This document shows, piece by piece, positions 10,403-21,889 of a stretch of 64,000 bases of DNA. The notes below the pieces were generated by a model that was given only the letters and a program-made list of their open reading frames with translations, was not told where the DNA came from and searched no databases. This DNA comes from Posidonia oceanica (taxonomy: Eukaryota > Streptophyta > Magnoliopsida > Alismatales > Posidoniaceae). The translations under genes were made by a program, and so were the position numbers. The stretch covers positions 10,496,001-10,560,000 of the forward strand of contig JAZBRS010000037.1 in NCBI GenBank assembly GCA_037176725.1, in the 5' to 3' direction. Within the stretch, counting starts at the first letter, position 1; each line of letters starts with the position of its first letter.

Positions 10403-11761
10403 CTATTTTGTGGCAGGAGGATGTAAAGCAGACTGCGCCGGCTGCATTCTTGGTGATGCGGCTGCTGAAGTGGGCCGAGTCGCGCTGCTGACTGAGTTGA
10501 CTGACTGTCCCTCCAGAGAGAGTGACAGCGGTACTGATGCGACTGCAACCGCAGGTAGCCTGCCTGATTGTGCCAGAAAGAGTGTCTCTGACTTCTGAGC
10601 TGCTGCTGCTGCCTGTGCTTGTAATGCGGATGTGGCTGTAGAAATGTTAGAGCTTGTCAGTTCTGCCACAAAGTCTGCTGATTTGTCTGCTGTATCTGCT
10701 GAAGGAAGAGCCAAACAAACTGACCAGGATGCTTCCGTGTTGATCAGAGCCTTGTTGCCAGTTGGGACTGCCTCTGTTGCGCCAGACTGCTCCTCATCCG
10801 AGTAGTAGTCCTCAATGCAGACCCAATCTTCTGTTGGCACCGTGACTTGATCATCAGTTGATCCTAGAACTCCTGTACTGGTGAAGTTAGTGAGGTCTCT
10901 GGGGATGGCAGGTTCCTGATTCTTGAGTTGAAAGCAGTAATCTTTGCTGGGCTTGGGCTCATAACCGAGGCCTTCAGATTTCCTCCGCTCCGCCACCACG
11001 ATCGACTCTGCGATCCCCTGGCCGTGACGCCTGAGCGGTGTACCTGTTATGTAACCCCACCTGTGACATACATTCTCGACCATTCGAAAGGGGTTGTTGT
11101 GAACGGCCAAGGAGTTGGCGCGTTCAAGATCACGAATGAAGTTAACCGGCTCGCACCGGTTAACACGATACAAGGCTTCGGAAGTCTCGGGGTCAAATGG
11201 GATAGCTTGTGAAGAGACGGGGGAGACTGCCTCGATCCGCTCCTTCTCAAAGTTCTCTGCCATGACGACAATGACATCATCGCCGTGACGGTACTTTATC
11301 ATTCGATGGAGGGTCGAGGGAAGGACCTGATGCTTGTGGAGCCAAGGGTGCCCAAGCAAGAGATTGAAGTTCGGCTTCAAGTCGACGACATAGAATTCTA
11401 CATCGAAAACGACCAGGCCAATGGCAAGAGGAATAATCAAGATCCCCAGAGCATCATGGTGGGTGTTGTCAAAAGCTATCATTCCCTTCACGGCTGGCGT
11501 GATGTCCTCGGCCTTGAATCCGAGCTTGGTTGCAGTACGCAAGGGGCAGAAGTTAAGGCCTGACCCGTTATCAACCAGTGTTAGGGGAATGCGAAAGTTT
11601 TTGAACTGAACCGTGACAAACAGGGGTTGATTGTGATTAATCCCCACTAGAGGCAGCTCATCGCTCGTAAAAGAGATGACCTGGGGCTCTGCAATCATCC
11701 CTACCATGCTTTCCAAGGCTGAAGGCTCAATAGATTGGGACACACGGGCAGCCTGGAACAC
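10403..11761 (-). CDS. pro: Retropepsin-like protease region of element A
   Basis: A 452-residue open segment. The active site is TLVDNGSGLNFCPL (about residues 62-75; Asp codon 11,570-11,572). DNGS instead of DTGS is usual in plant Tat elements. The flap/ILG region appears as FDVEFYVVDLKPNFNLLLGHPWLH (about 117-140). A degenerate G-patch-like stretch follows: WGYITGTPLRRHGQGI and KSEGLGYEP, about residues 238-270. The last 180 residues are Ser/Ala-rich linker. The family cleaves the Gag-Pol polyprotein. The frame differs from gag upstream, so a frameshift or loss lies between about 11.77 and 12.2 kb. Confidence 0.85.
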   Translation of the reverse strand: MFQAARVSQSIEPSALESMVGMIAEPQVISFTSDELPLVGINHNQPLFVTVQFKNFRIPLTLVDNGSGLNFCPLRTATKLGFKAEDITPAVKGMIAFDNTHHDALGILIIPLAIGLVVFDVEFYVVDLKPNFNLLLGHPWLHKHQVLPSTLHRMIKYRHGDDVIVVMAENFEKERIEAVSPVSSQAIPFDPETSEALYRVNRCEPVNFIRDLERANSLAVHNNPFRMVENVCHRWGYITGTPLRRHGQGIAESIVVAERRKSEGLGYEPKPSKDYCFQLKNQEPAIPRDLTNFTSTGVLGSTDDQVTVPTEDWVCIEDYYSDEEQSGATEAVPTGNKALINTEASWSVCLALPSADTADKSADFVAELTSSNISTATSALQAQAAAAAQKSETLFLAQSGRLPAVAVASVPLSLSLEGQSVNSVSSATRPTSAAASPRMQPAQSALHPPATK

Positions 11762-12428
11762 GCGAAGAAAAGCCTCTCGGTGTTCGGCAGAGGTGTGGAT
11801 TAGGTCCCAAATTGAAATGTCGGCTTTGACCTTCTTAAGTTGGGAGGTTATGTCTGCTTTGGGTTTGTTTTCTTGGTAACAGGAGGGGTTGTTTTGGCAA
11901 ACTCTAAAGGGGTAGTGGCAGGAGATTAGGCCGCTACAGGTTGGGCAGGGATTTGGTTTGCTACAGGTTGGTTTGAGGCCGGATCTGCTATGGGTTAGTT
12001 AGAGGGTGGGGGCATAGCAGGTTCAGGGTGATTTGGCCTAATTGCCGGTGCTAGGGGTTTGTAGACCCTCCCCAATCGCGTTACTTCCACACACATTTCC
12101 GTGGTGTAGCTGTAAGGGACGCGATGGGTGTCCAGGGTTAAATCAATAACCACCGGAGCACGTGCTGCGAGCATAGGAGGGGTTACAGGGGGACCTACTG
12201 GGTATTGAGGTCTATCTAAATGGTAAGTTGTTGGGGTGGGAAGGCAGGGGTTGACTGAGGTTTGCCTAGAAGATGTATGGGGGATTCTAGCTGAGGCCGT
12301 CCTAAGAGGTGGACAGGGGATCTAGTCTGGGCCCTAGCTAGGAGGTGCACAGGGGGTTGAGCCTGAGGAAGCACAGTAGGGGGCGCAAAGGGGCACTCCG
12401 GCCTGGCACGCGGTCGGATCATGTGAAC
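11762..12428 (-). pseudogene. Gag-protease linker with coding minisatellite, element A
   Basis: From 12,216 to 12,422 the frame is the same as gag upstream, after one TGA. It encodes a threefold peptide repeat: PPVHLLARAQ, SPVHLLGRPQ, SPIHLLGKPQ. The DNA unit is about 30-39 bp. 11,762-12,215 has no open frame longer than a few dozen codons and is probably decayed linker. Confidence 0.6.
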
Positions 12429-14833
12429 TCACGACTCAGAGTCAGCAATTGCCGTGAGATAGAGATTGATAGGGAAAGGCTCAGAGATATCGAAAATAAG
12501 ATCAGAAGGGTCTACAACAGAGGTAGTAGGCTCAGAAGGAAAGACAGAATGAATGCCCGAGGTTCCTGCCCCTCCCGGATAAGTGTGCTCCGGTAGAGGT
12601 TGGTGGATGATGCTAGAATGATGGGGAACAGCTGAATGTGGAGATGCATGTGTGTGTGTTTGAGTGGATGCCTCGTGCATGTCAATCACAATCGTTCCCG
12701 ATTCGATTAGATCCTGAATAGCGTTCCGCAAGGAGTAGGAATTGTCCGTCGAATGCCCGACGCTTCGATGGAAATTGCAGAAGAGGTTCGCCTTAAACCA
12801 ATGCGGCAAAGGATTTGGAGGTGGGCGGACCTCCGGGAACTTCAAGAGCGATGCAACCTTCGGCAAGATGACCGTGAGCGGTTCCACCAGTGGGGCGAAT
12901 TTCCACTTCTCAGTGGGTGGCCTTCTTTGCCTCTGGTATGAGCCTTGATGAACTGGTGCGGCGGGGTAGACCGGTCTAGCGGTGGTTGTGATCTGTGGTG
13001 TGGGTGGATTCCTAGGTGCAAGAGCATACACCATCTGAGCTAGGGCAGGCCGGGACGGCAAGTGAACAGGCACAGCAGGAGTGTCGATGAATGTAACAGC
13101 GGTTTTCGGCGAGTCCTTCTTCTTTGGACGGTTGTTGCTGCTGCCGTTGTTGTTGTTGGAAGCGCTGTTGTTGGCACTGTTATTGCTGATCGCGGCCTGC
13201 TTAGCGAACGCAGAGAGAGCCGGGAAGTTGCCACTCCGCAAAGAACTCTCCACGCGTGCTCCAGCTCGGATAAGTGTTGCAAAAGTAGTGACTGGCTGGA
13301 TGCTAAGCAGAGCTCCAAGAGATGGCTGCGCCCCTTTGATAACGATCTCAATAGACTCCTCGTCAGAGAGTCTATCTCGGACCTGTGAAGCAAGGGCACG
13401 TCAAAGGCTGACGTACTCCCCGAACGGCTCGCTGGAATTCTGCTTAATTGCGATCAAGTTCGCCTGCTTTGGGACTAGATCGAGGTTGAAAGAGTACTGT
13501 TCCAGGAATGCCTGACTGAGGTCGTTCCAAGTCTTGATGGCTGACATATCAAGCGATGTGAACCACTTGAGTGCCAGCCCGGTCAAGCTCTTCTGGAACA
13601 GGCAGATCAGCAACCTCTCGTCAGCCTGAAGCTGAGCGAGATCACCGCAATACGCTTTCAGGTGTGCTACGGGGTAGCCCCTACCATTGTATTTCTCGAA
13701 GTCCAGGATTTTGAACTTCGGAGGGAGTACCGCCTCTGGAAAGCAGCAGAGGTCCCGAAATTAGTAGGTCTGGTGCTCAGTACCCTACACTAGGCGTAGT
13801 GCCTTCTCCAAGACGTCTATCCGGTTGTTGATGGGGTCAGGATTTGCTGCCATAGGAGAGGGATCGGCAGGGGTAGTGAGCACATACACCAAATGGGTCA
13901 CACCTAAGTGCTCCTCCGGATCTAGCATAGCGTCGCCTGGTGGAGCAACGGGATGGTCGGCATATCCGTGCTGAGAAACTGTGTATGCAGGGATGAATGC
14001 AGGGTTCTGGGCCTAATGCAAGGGAGGAGGGTAGAGGACATGCCGTGCCGTGGGAGGGGTAGGATGCTGGAGCACCAGTTGCTGTACAGGCGGAGTGCCA
14101 GACAGCGAGCCAGTGGAGTACTGGGCTCCAACCAGCCCAAAGGACTGACCACCAGGGGGAAGAGGAGCATGCTGTGCTAAGTGTTGTGCAGAAGGAGGCG
14201 GTAAACGGGCCCCCATCGTCGGAACCGTGAGCAGTTGAGCGATGGTCGAGGCCAAGGTGTGGAGGTAGATGCATGAAATGCAGGAACTGGCCTCAAAGGA
14301 ACCTCAGGAATGACAGGAGCACAGGAGGGACGAACTGATAGAGCCATGCCCTGCAGTCTCTGGGCAAGCTCCATCAGGTGCTGGTACTGAGCCTCCGGTG
14401 TTCCGTCCACAGGAACGCTGAAGTGCAGTGCCGACGAGGATTGAGAAGCAAATGGCACAGACACAGACTGTCCGGGAGGAGTAGGTGCTATAGCAAAAGT
14501 CGCAGCAGCGGTAGGAGGGATGTCAAAGGCGACGTATCCCTGGGAAGGAGGGGGCAATGGTGTCTCCGAAATGCGAGTAACGGTCATCAAGATAGACTCG
14601 GCGACCGGATCCGGAGGAAGAGATGCTTGCCACTGTCCCGGGACATACTGAGATCCTAGAGGCGTTAGGGGAGGAAACCCTGGCGTCGGAGGGGGAACAA
14701 AAGGGGTAGAAGGAGCAACCGGAGGGGCCAGAGCGGAAACACCCTCCGTGACAGGAGTAAAGAGAGGCTCACTGACGTATTGGGCCATTGCTGACATAGA
14801 GCGCGTGAGAATAGGGCTGCGACGGGTATGCAA
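12429..14833 (-). pseudogene. gag: Gag of element A (broken)
   Basis: Structural nucleocapsid precursor. The N-terminal 218 residues (14,177-14,833) are Pro/Ala/Ser-rich, starting MHTRRSPILTRSMSAMAQYV. The Retrotrans_gag core lies at 13,401-13,613 (LFQKSLTGLALKWFTSLDMS, WNDLSQAFLEQYSFNLDL, EPFGEYV). The C-terminal part at 12,429-13,253 contains NFPALSAFAKQAA and a zinc-knuckle relative CNFHRSVGHSTDNSY, in which the last Cys of C-x2-H-x4-H-x4-C is Ser. The core and C-terminus share one frame, broken by a stop near 13,400. The N-terminus is in another frame, so an indel lies between 13.62 and 14.18 kb. Confidence 0.85.
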
Positions 14834-15298
14834 ACGGTGATTCCTAATAGGAGCTATCGTCGCAAAGGCGGATAGCTCAGAAGGGGAATGGTCGCGAACA
14901 AGGTCACAACAAGGGTGTCAGAAAGGGACGGTACTCAAGCTCCATCAAGGGGAACTCGCTTACCGATCACTGCTGACACAAATAGAGACAAACAGGGATT
15001 AGAAACTAAAAGATAGATGCAAATGAGTTAAGTTAGATGGCATGATTGATATGTATGCTTTCTAGTATGCCCCCCTCACCTATCTAGTGTATCCTAGTAG
15101 GTGGTCTACTTCGGGTGTGCCCAGGTGTATGGGCCATCGACTCAGGTTAGAAAAAGTAGGCTCCCTGTCGAACTCCTAGCCAAAGCTGAGGAAATAACAG
15201 CGTGGTGTGTTGGTGGCCCTGACCCTGCCAAAGCGTGGGTAGTACACTCCACTACACCGACACGACCCCTAGACAAAGGGGGGACAGACCGACTGACT
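14834..15298 (-). other. Element A 5' leader
   Basis: Lies between the 5' LTR edge (15,299) and gag. A primer-binding site should sit directly left of 15,299. The minus strand there reads AGTCAGTCGGTCTGTCC, which I cannot match to a tRNA 3' end, so the PBS is either mutated or the LTR edge is a few bases off. No gene is visible. Confidence 0.5.
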
Positions 15299-15636
15299 TG
15301 ACTAATCTTGAATTCTGATCATCCATGCACATTACCAAAGCTTGTGTGCACCGATCAAAATAGGCTCACTATATGCAGCTGGATTTGAGGGAAGAACTCG
15401 ACTCGGAAATGCTGGCAAAAGAAAAGAAAAGAAATGATAAGACAATTCGGAGTCGCCACTGGGTCTATTGAATTGGAAGACAAGGAAAATCAGGAGGTAA
15501 AGCATGAAAAGACATGCTGAATCGGATGCAAAGAGGGGCAAAGAGATGCAAGGATAAGCTAAGCTATGCTACGCTATTATGCTATGCTATGACTCAGGCC
15601 TAGGATAAGGGAAAGGTCGATGCAAGCCAAGAGAAA

Positions 15637-15712
15637 GGGCAAGGACTCCTGTTACGCACGGGGAAGGTGTTAGGCACCTCGATACGTCCGAAAGTCGGTC
15701 TTTCTTAGGCAA
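15637..15712 (-). promoter_or_regulatory. Conserved LTR block shared by families I and II
   Basis: The block from GGCAAGGACTCCTGTTACGC through GGGGAAGGTGTTAGGCA to GTCGGTCTTTC is nearly identical in family II (here, about 24,826 and 54,525) and family I (18,037-18,109), although their U3 halves share little. Its position near the sense 3' part of the LTR suggests R/U5 or leader function; that is inference. Confidence 0.55.
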
Positions 15713-16257
15713 TCTCGCGCTAATGCAGGGAATTGCTAGCCTAATGCCTAAATGCCTTAAATGCTTACCTATTATGCAAGGGAAATAAACGTGCTATCTA
15801 AGTGCTCAGCCACGCTGCTAGTGTTCCGAACTGGGCGGACCTTAGTTCGTGAGAACTCCTAAGCAGTAAGCATCACGACCTTATATGCGGATGCAAGCGA
15901 TAAAATGAAACGACGGGAAAACCAAGCAATGCGAGCGACATGCAAGCAATAAAGTAAAATAGGTGCGGAAAATGATGCGAAAATACAGAAAAATAAAGCA
16001 AGGCATGGAAAACGATGCCGAAAGCGAAAAGTGATGCAAAGGGGTGCGGGAAAACCATGCAGAAGAGCGGGAAAACAATGCAAAAATGTAGCAAATGGGG
16101 CAAAGTGCGGAAAAAGAGGCAAAGCGGGGTGCAAAATCAAAACAAAGGGGTGGGCAACATGCATTAGGGCTACAGCAAGCCAAAGAAGCAATAAAACGCG
16201 AGAAACGGCGAGCGAAACAAAATTTGCGCTTTAAAATGGCTGTCAACCATCTGCATG

Positions 16258-16318
16258 CATTGGACGCTGGCAACACCAGCGTCCAACGTTGGACGCTGGC
16301 AGAGCCCACATCCAACAC
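16258..16318. repeat. GTTGGACGC fold-back cluster 1
   Basis: TTGGACGCTGG (16,260-16,270) and CCAGCGTCCAA (16,276-16,286) form an 11-bp perfect stem with a 5-base loop. The right arm then abuts a further GTTGGACGCTGG, so that 16,276-16,299 is a perfect 24-bp palindrome centred on AACGTT. Confidence 0.9.
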
Positions 16319-16495
16319 CCACTGCAGACAGATAGCATGCATATTTTGAAAAACCATGCACTCTAACTATATGGATGCAATACAAATGCAAATATGCAAC
16401 TAAATGGGTGCTAGACATGCTAATCTAACCAAACAGAAGATTAGTGGAAGAATCAGAACAAGGAGCATGCCAAAATTAAAGATCCAAGCATGCAG

Positions 16496-17626
16496 GTTGT
16501 TGGACGCCTGTAGGTTGGGCGTCCAACGCGTCCAACAAGGACAGAAGGTAGAGGAGAGAAAAGATGGATACAAGTGATAGAGCAGAGTTGGGATCATGCA
16601 TTTGGGTTGCTGGATTTAGAGCAAGGGCAAGCAAGCAAACAAGGGATGCATAAAATAAACAATCCAACCTCACCTGTGTTGAGTGCCAGGCCGGAGGCAC
16701 AACTAGGGCGTTGGACGCGAGCTGGGTCAACGTCCAATGTTGGACGCCAACACCAACAGCGCACAACACTTTGGGAGGCACAACACACAAAAAGAATGCA
16801 CAAATAGCAAAATAACTTGACTAAAATAAAAGAACGGATGATACTAAAGCTAAACATGCATAAGAACATAGGAAGCAAGTAAGTAAGCAAGATCAGAGAG
16901 GTATGCAAGCATTAAACAAACAAGAGACGAGCCAAGGCGTTGGACGCTAGAGCCAGCAGCGTCCAACGTTGGACACAGAAGGCTCTAGCGTCCAAAGACC
17001 CAGGCATGCAAACTCACCTGTTCTAAAGGCGGAGCTCAGCTCTACCCCACCTAGATGCATGCAAATACTTTAAAGGCATGTTATAACAGAAAATGACATC
17101 CACAGCAAGCATGGCAAGCATTTAAGCCAAGAGAGAAAGATAAAGAGGAAGCATGCATGAAAGAATAGGCTTTAAACTAAAAAAGAAATACACAACTTAG
17201 TAAAACCCTAGCAAACCTAAGCATGGGTGCCATAGGGGCCAGGCATCTCTAACTAGGCATGGATCATAAAATAACACTCAAAATATGCATGGAGTAAGCA
17301 TGGAAGCAAAGCACAGCAAGCAGAGGCGTTGGATGCTAGATGAACCAGCGTCCAACGTTGGACGCAGTTCATTCTAGCGTCCAACAAAGGCAGCAGACAC
17401 AAGGATATTAAACATGCAAAAAACCTTCAAACAAGCATGGAACAAATCAAAAACATGGCATAGCATCAGAGGAAATTAAAAGGAGGCAAATAGCATATGC
17501 TTGCAAGAAAGCATGCAAAGGAAAAGCAAGGGAAGCATCAAAACTAGAGCAAAGCAAGGGGGAGTAGTGTTGGATGCCGGCCTATGCCGCGTCCAACGTT
17601 GGACGCACCAGCTTGTGCGTCCAACA
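16496..17626. repeat. GTTGGACGC fold-back clusters 2-6
   Basis: Further inverted pairs lie at about 16,496-16,527, 16,707-16,765, 16,938-16,994, 17,327-17,385 and 17,569-17,625. Most have the form GTTGGA(C/T)GC, spacer, GCGTCCAAC directly joined to GTTGGACGC, spacer, GCGTCCAA. At 17,569-17,625 the second half is a 10-bp stem, TTGGACGCAC with GTGCGTCCAA. Confidence 0.88.
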
Positions 17627-17691
17627 CACTGAACTCTCTCTTGGACATGAATCACATCCAAAAGGAGTCAAACAAATTGCAAAACTGCATG

Positions 17692-17696
17692 GAGAC
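17692..17696. repeat. Target-site duplication, left copy (GAGAC)
   Basis: GAGAC precedes the solo LTR and is repeated directly after it at 23,714-23,718. Other family II copies read straight through this site (GGAGACACTCTACTATGC near 26,811), so it is a true insertion footprint. Confidence 0.95.
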
Positions 17697-18399
17697 TGTA
17701 GTAATCCCCGTGTTCAGATCGTCCATGCACACTGCCAGAAGCTCGCGTGCACCGATCGGAATCAGGCTCACTACAAGCGGCTATGTTCGAGGAGGAGGGC
17801 TCAACTCGAAAACACTTAAAACAGGGGAGAAAAGATAAGAAAAGAAGAAGATAAGACAATTCAGAGTCGCCACCGTATCTATTATCGGGAGACAAGGAAA
17901 ACCGGGAGAAATGCGTGAGTTAACACGCAAAACCAAGCAAATGATGCAATGCAAAAGAAAACAAATGCAAATGATTGCAAATGATATGACTCATGCCTAG
18001 GATAAGGGCAATATGGTCATTGCGGGCCAAAAGACTGGGCAAGGACTCCTGTTACGCGCGGGGAAGGTGTTAGGCATCCCCGACACGCCCGAGAATCGGT
18101 CTTTCTAGGCTTACGCTCGCATACGCAGGGAAATGCAGGTTTGAATGCCTAAATGCCAATGAGTGCTTGAATGAATGCTCGTAGGTGTGCTCTAAGTGGT
18201 GGGATGCAATGCAGGGAAGTAAACGTGCAATCTAAGTGCTCAGCAACGCTGTCTGTGTTCCGAACTGGTCGAAACTTGGCTCGCGAGAACTCTAGGCACT
18301 AAGCATCACTACCGTATATGCAAATGCAGACGGAAAAGCAAAACGGCGATAAAACCAAGCAATGCAGGCGACGTGCAAGAGAAAATGACGTAAAACACA

Positions 18400-18870
18400 C
18401 GAAACAACGCGAGAAACAAGAGCAACACACAAAACGGCGCAAAAGACAGAGTGGCATGCAAAACGGTGTGAGAAAACAAGAGCGGCATGCGAAATGATGC
18501 AAGAAAACAAGAACGGCACGTAAAACGGTGCCGAAAGCAAAACGGCACACGAAACGGTTGAGAAACCAAAGCGGCACGCAAAACGACGTGAGAAAACAAA
18601 GTGGCACGCGAAACGGTGCAAGAGAACAAGGACGGCACGTAAAACGGCATAAAAGCAAAGCAAGCACGCAAAATGATGCCAACGACAGAGCGGGCACGCG
18701 AAACAGTGCCAAAAGCAAAGCGGGCACACGAAACGGTGCCAAAGACAGAGCGGGCATGCGAAATGGTGCCAAAAGCAAAGCGGGCATGCAAAACGGTGCC
18801 AAAGACAGAGCAGGTAGGCGAAACGGTGCCAAAAGCAAAGCGGGCACGCAAAACGGTGCCAAAGCAGGCG
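18400..18870. repeat. Degenerate about 30-bp tandem array in the solo LTR
   Basis: Repeated words GCGGGCACGC, GAAACGGTGCC, AAAAGCAAAG and AAAGACAGAG in alternating order. The array is tightest at 18,660-18,870, where two unit types alternate. Open frames in several phases encode only the repeat. Confidence 0.85.
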
Positions 18871-19599
18871 AAATAAAACATCGATAAAACCATGCAGATG
18901 CAAATGCTAAGAAAAAGAGCAGGTGAAGCAAAGGGGAGGTAAACAGTGTAAGTGTGAGAACGAGCGCCATTTAAAGACCACGCGATGTAGGTGTGAAGAC
19001 CTACAAAGGGGGAGGGAAGCAAGTGGAAGGATTACCTCTGTTTTGTGACTATTTCCCACCAAAATGTCCCACGATGTGTCTCGCACGCTGCCAAGAGCTC
19101 GCGATGCGATCGGATCGTGGAAAAGGGGGAAGAAAGTCGCAATTAGTGGTGAATCCAGGGGAAACGCAACACAAAGTACTGGGAGTACGCGAAAAGAGGA
19201 AGTAGAGTTGATAGATAAGAAGTGGAAGTCCTATTCTACATGCTCGAGAAATCAGAAAGCAAAAACAATGCATGGAATGCAAATGGTGTGCAAATGAATG
19301 CTGTGCAAGGGTTCAGGAGGACTTACCTTGGAAATCTGAAGCCTGATCTGAAAACTGCTTGGTCCATGCTGAAGAGTGCTCCGCTAGGGTCGTCCAGGTA
19401 GCTTGGTTGAGAAGATCCAACGGCTGGATCTGAAGATATCCCAGCTTCAAGGCAGAGGGGCCAGAACAGGGGAGAAGAATGGATCTAGGTGTACAAGAGG
19501 TCCTAGGGGCGTGCACAACAGGTCCTCCCATGTAAATGGGAGCTAAGAATGCTTAAGTGTGTGCAAGGAATGCCAAATGCAAGAATGCATGAGTGCAAT

Positions 19600-20450
19600 G
19601 CATGTAGAATGCAAGAAATGACCTAGGGATGATTTTTCAGAAAACTTGGAAACTTGTGTGCAATTTTTGAAAAGGTAGGGGTCTAAATGCAAAGATTTTG
19701 AAAAGTTAGGGGCTTTTATGCAAGGTTCTTGAAAACTAGAGGGTCTGAGTGCAATTTTGCAAAATGCAGGGTTCAAAATGCAATTTTACAAGGTAAACAT
19801 GCATTAGGACAAGTTTTGAAATCATATGGGGGATTAACATGCAATTTTGAAATATACAGGATCTAAAATGTAATTTTTGTAAGCAAAACAGTGGTCTTAA
19901 TGGTCTGGGAATGCAAACAGAGGACCTATATGCAATTTTTAAATATACAAGGTCTAAAATGCAATTTTATAAGCAAAAGATGCATTTAAAGGACTTTTAT
20001 AAGCATGTAGAGGACCTATGTGCAATTTTTAAAACATGCAGGGTCTAAAATGCAATTTTATAAGCAAAAATGCATTTAAATGTATGCTGTGCATTAATGA
20101 AGGACCTATATGCAAAAATCAGAAAGTATGGGGGAAATGATGCAATGTAGTAAGAAAAATTGAAAAATAAAAGCATAAGTTAACAGAACAGAGGACTAAA
20201 GTGCAAATAGGGAAAACAGCAGGGTTTAAAAATGCAATTTATTAAGGTAAAATACAAGCATTAAATCAGATTATTGATGGAAGGACTGACATACAATAAT
20301 GGAAAACCAGAGGGCCTAAACTAAAATAAACACTGAAGGAAATCACAGTAGAGGGACTAACATGTAATTAATTAGTTTTTTAGATTTTCCATGCAATTTC
20401 ATATGATTTAAATGCAGAATTAAATGAATTTTAAACAGGTAGGACCAGAA
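19600..20450. repeat. Degenerate TGCAATTTT repeat field in the solo LTR
   Basis: Many copies of TGCAATTTT spaced about 25-60 bp, commonly with AGGACCTATA, GGGTCTAAAA and TAAGCAAAA words. AT-rich, with no coding signal. The rest of the LTR holds a GC-richer block (20,560-21,060). Confidence 0.75.
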
Positions 20451-21889
20451 TGTAATAAAATAAGACAGCAAGGCAGATATGCAATTTAATGGCAAAATAG
20501 CATGGTTAAAGAAAATAAAGGAATAGTATTTCGGGGGGAGAAACCAGGCACTGTAGCAAAATGCTACCAATGCTTGGAGAAGAGAAGGAAGACTGCCGGA
20601 GGGGTGCTGAACAACTGGGGGGCTTCGCCGGAGCTTGACGGAGATCGGGGAGGCGTCGGCGGGCTGTGACGCAGTCTGGAGATGACCGAAGATGGCATCG
20701 GAGCACAGCAGAGCTGTTCGGAGGTAGATTGGACGGAAACGACGACGGAGGACTGATCTGGAAGCATGGCTGTGCTCCTGGGGTCCGTGCAAACCTCGGA
20801 CGACAAACGGAGCAGCTTTCTGCTGGCTGGAACGACGAGACAGAGTCGGAGCTTGCCGGAGAAGAAGAAGTTGACCGCAGAGTTGACTCGACGCAGGAGG
20901 GAGGGAAATCCTAATCTAATGGGCGGAAAAGCTAGAGGGGAGAAGAACTAGGGTAGTGGTGCAGAGGAGTACCTGATTTGACGGCCGAATCCTTCCCCTG
21001 ACGTCGGTTGATTTTGCAGAGGACGGCGAGCTTCGTTCGGCTACCACGGGCGTCATCGACAGGCTGCGGATGTCTGGATCTCCTCAGTGGAGTCTTCCGG
21101 AGCTTCCCGAATGCTTGGACGCAGGTTCTGTAGGTCGGTGCGAGAAATGGGTGTTTTGGGTTCACAGCAAGATGTCGAAGGTGAGTGGAGGTCTGTGTTG
21201 CTCTCTGGTTCAAGTGGAGGGTTCTGGCAAACTTCTGGAAGTCTGGTGAGTGTTTTTGGAAGGTTAAGTGGGTCTGTGGAGGTGTGAGGAAGGAGATTGG
21301 GATTGGGTTGAATTTCGGACAGAATTGGGGTTAAGTGTTTGAAGTGTTGGGTTTGCACTGTGGTGGTGATGAAAGATGAGGCTCTGGGGGGTTGAAAAGG
21401 TGGGATTTCAGTGAATAACTGGGAGAAGTTTGGAGGGATTTTGTGGACAGTGGTGTTGGGAATTCTGGGGAGGAAGGTGTTGGGTTGCTGGCTCGGTTTC
21501 AGGTGGTTGCAGGGTGATTTCGGGGTGGATTTGGTTGTGGAACGGGAGGCTGTGAAGGTCTGGAAGATGGTGGAGTTTGGGGAATGAACTGGGAGTGAAT
21601 TGGAAGGCTGTGAAGGCTCTGGTTCAGTGGGATGAAGGAAGAAGAAGGTTGCTATTTCAGAGGAGGAAGAAGGAGAGGAATTGGGTGCTGGATGCTCTCT
21701 GGATTGCTTGCTCTCTCTCGGATGACCAAAAGCAGATGAGGAGGAGAAGAGCTGAGGTTTTATCAGCTACCGAAGGAGTGGAAGCGCACTAGGGATTCAA
21801 ATCCTCCACCGGTGGGAGCAGCAGCTGGCAGCGAGGACAACCGGAGGCGATGCGCATTGAATGCCACCCGGGGATCCTGCTGAGAGAGG

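Noticed and set aside
18292..19022. Open frames of 200-237 codons rich in Phe, Cys and Arg
   Set aside because: They read through the 30-bp array of the solo LTR in three frames on one strand.
20343..20951. Possible host exon in the GC-richer block of the solo LTR
   Set aside because: No conserved domain, no convincing splice pattern, and it lies wholly inside an LTR bounded by a target duplication.
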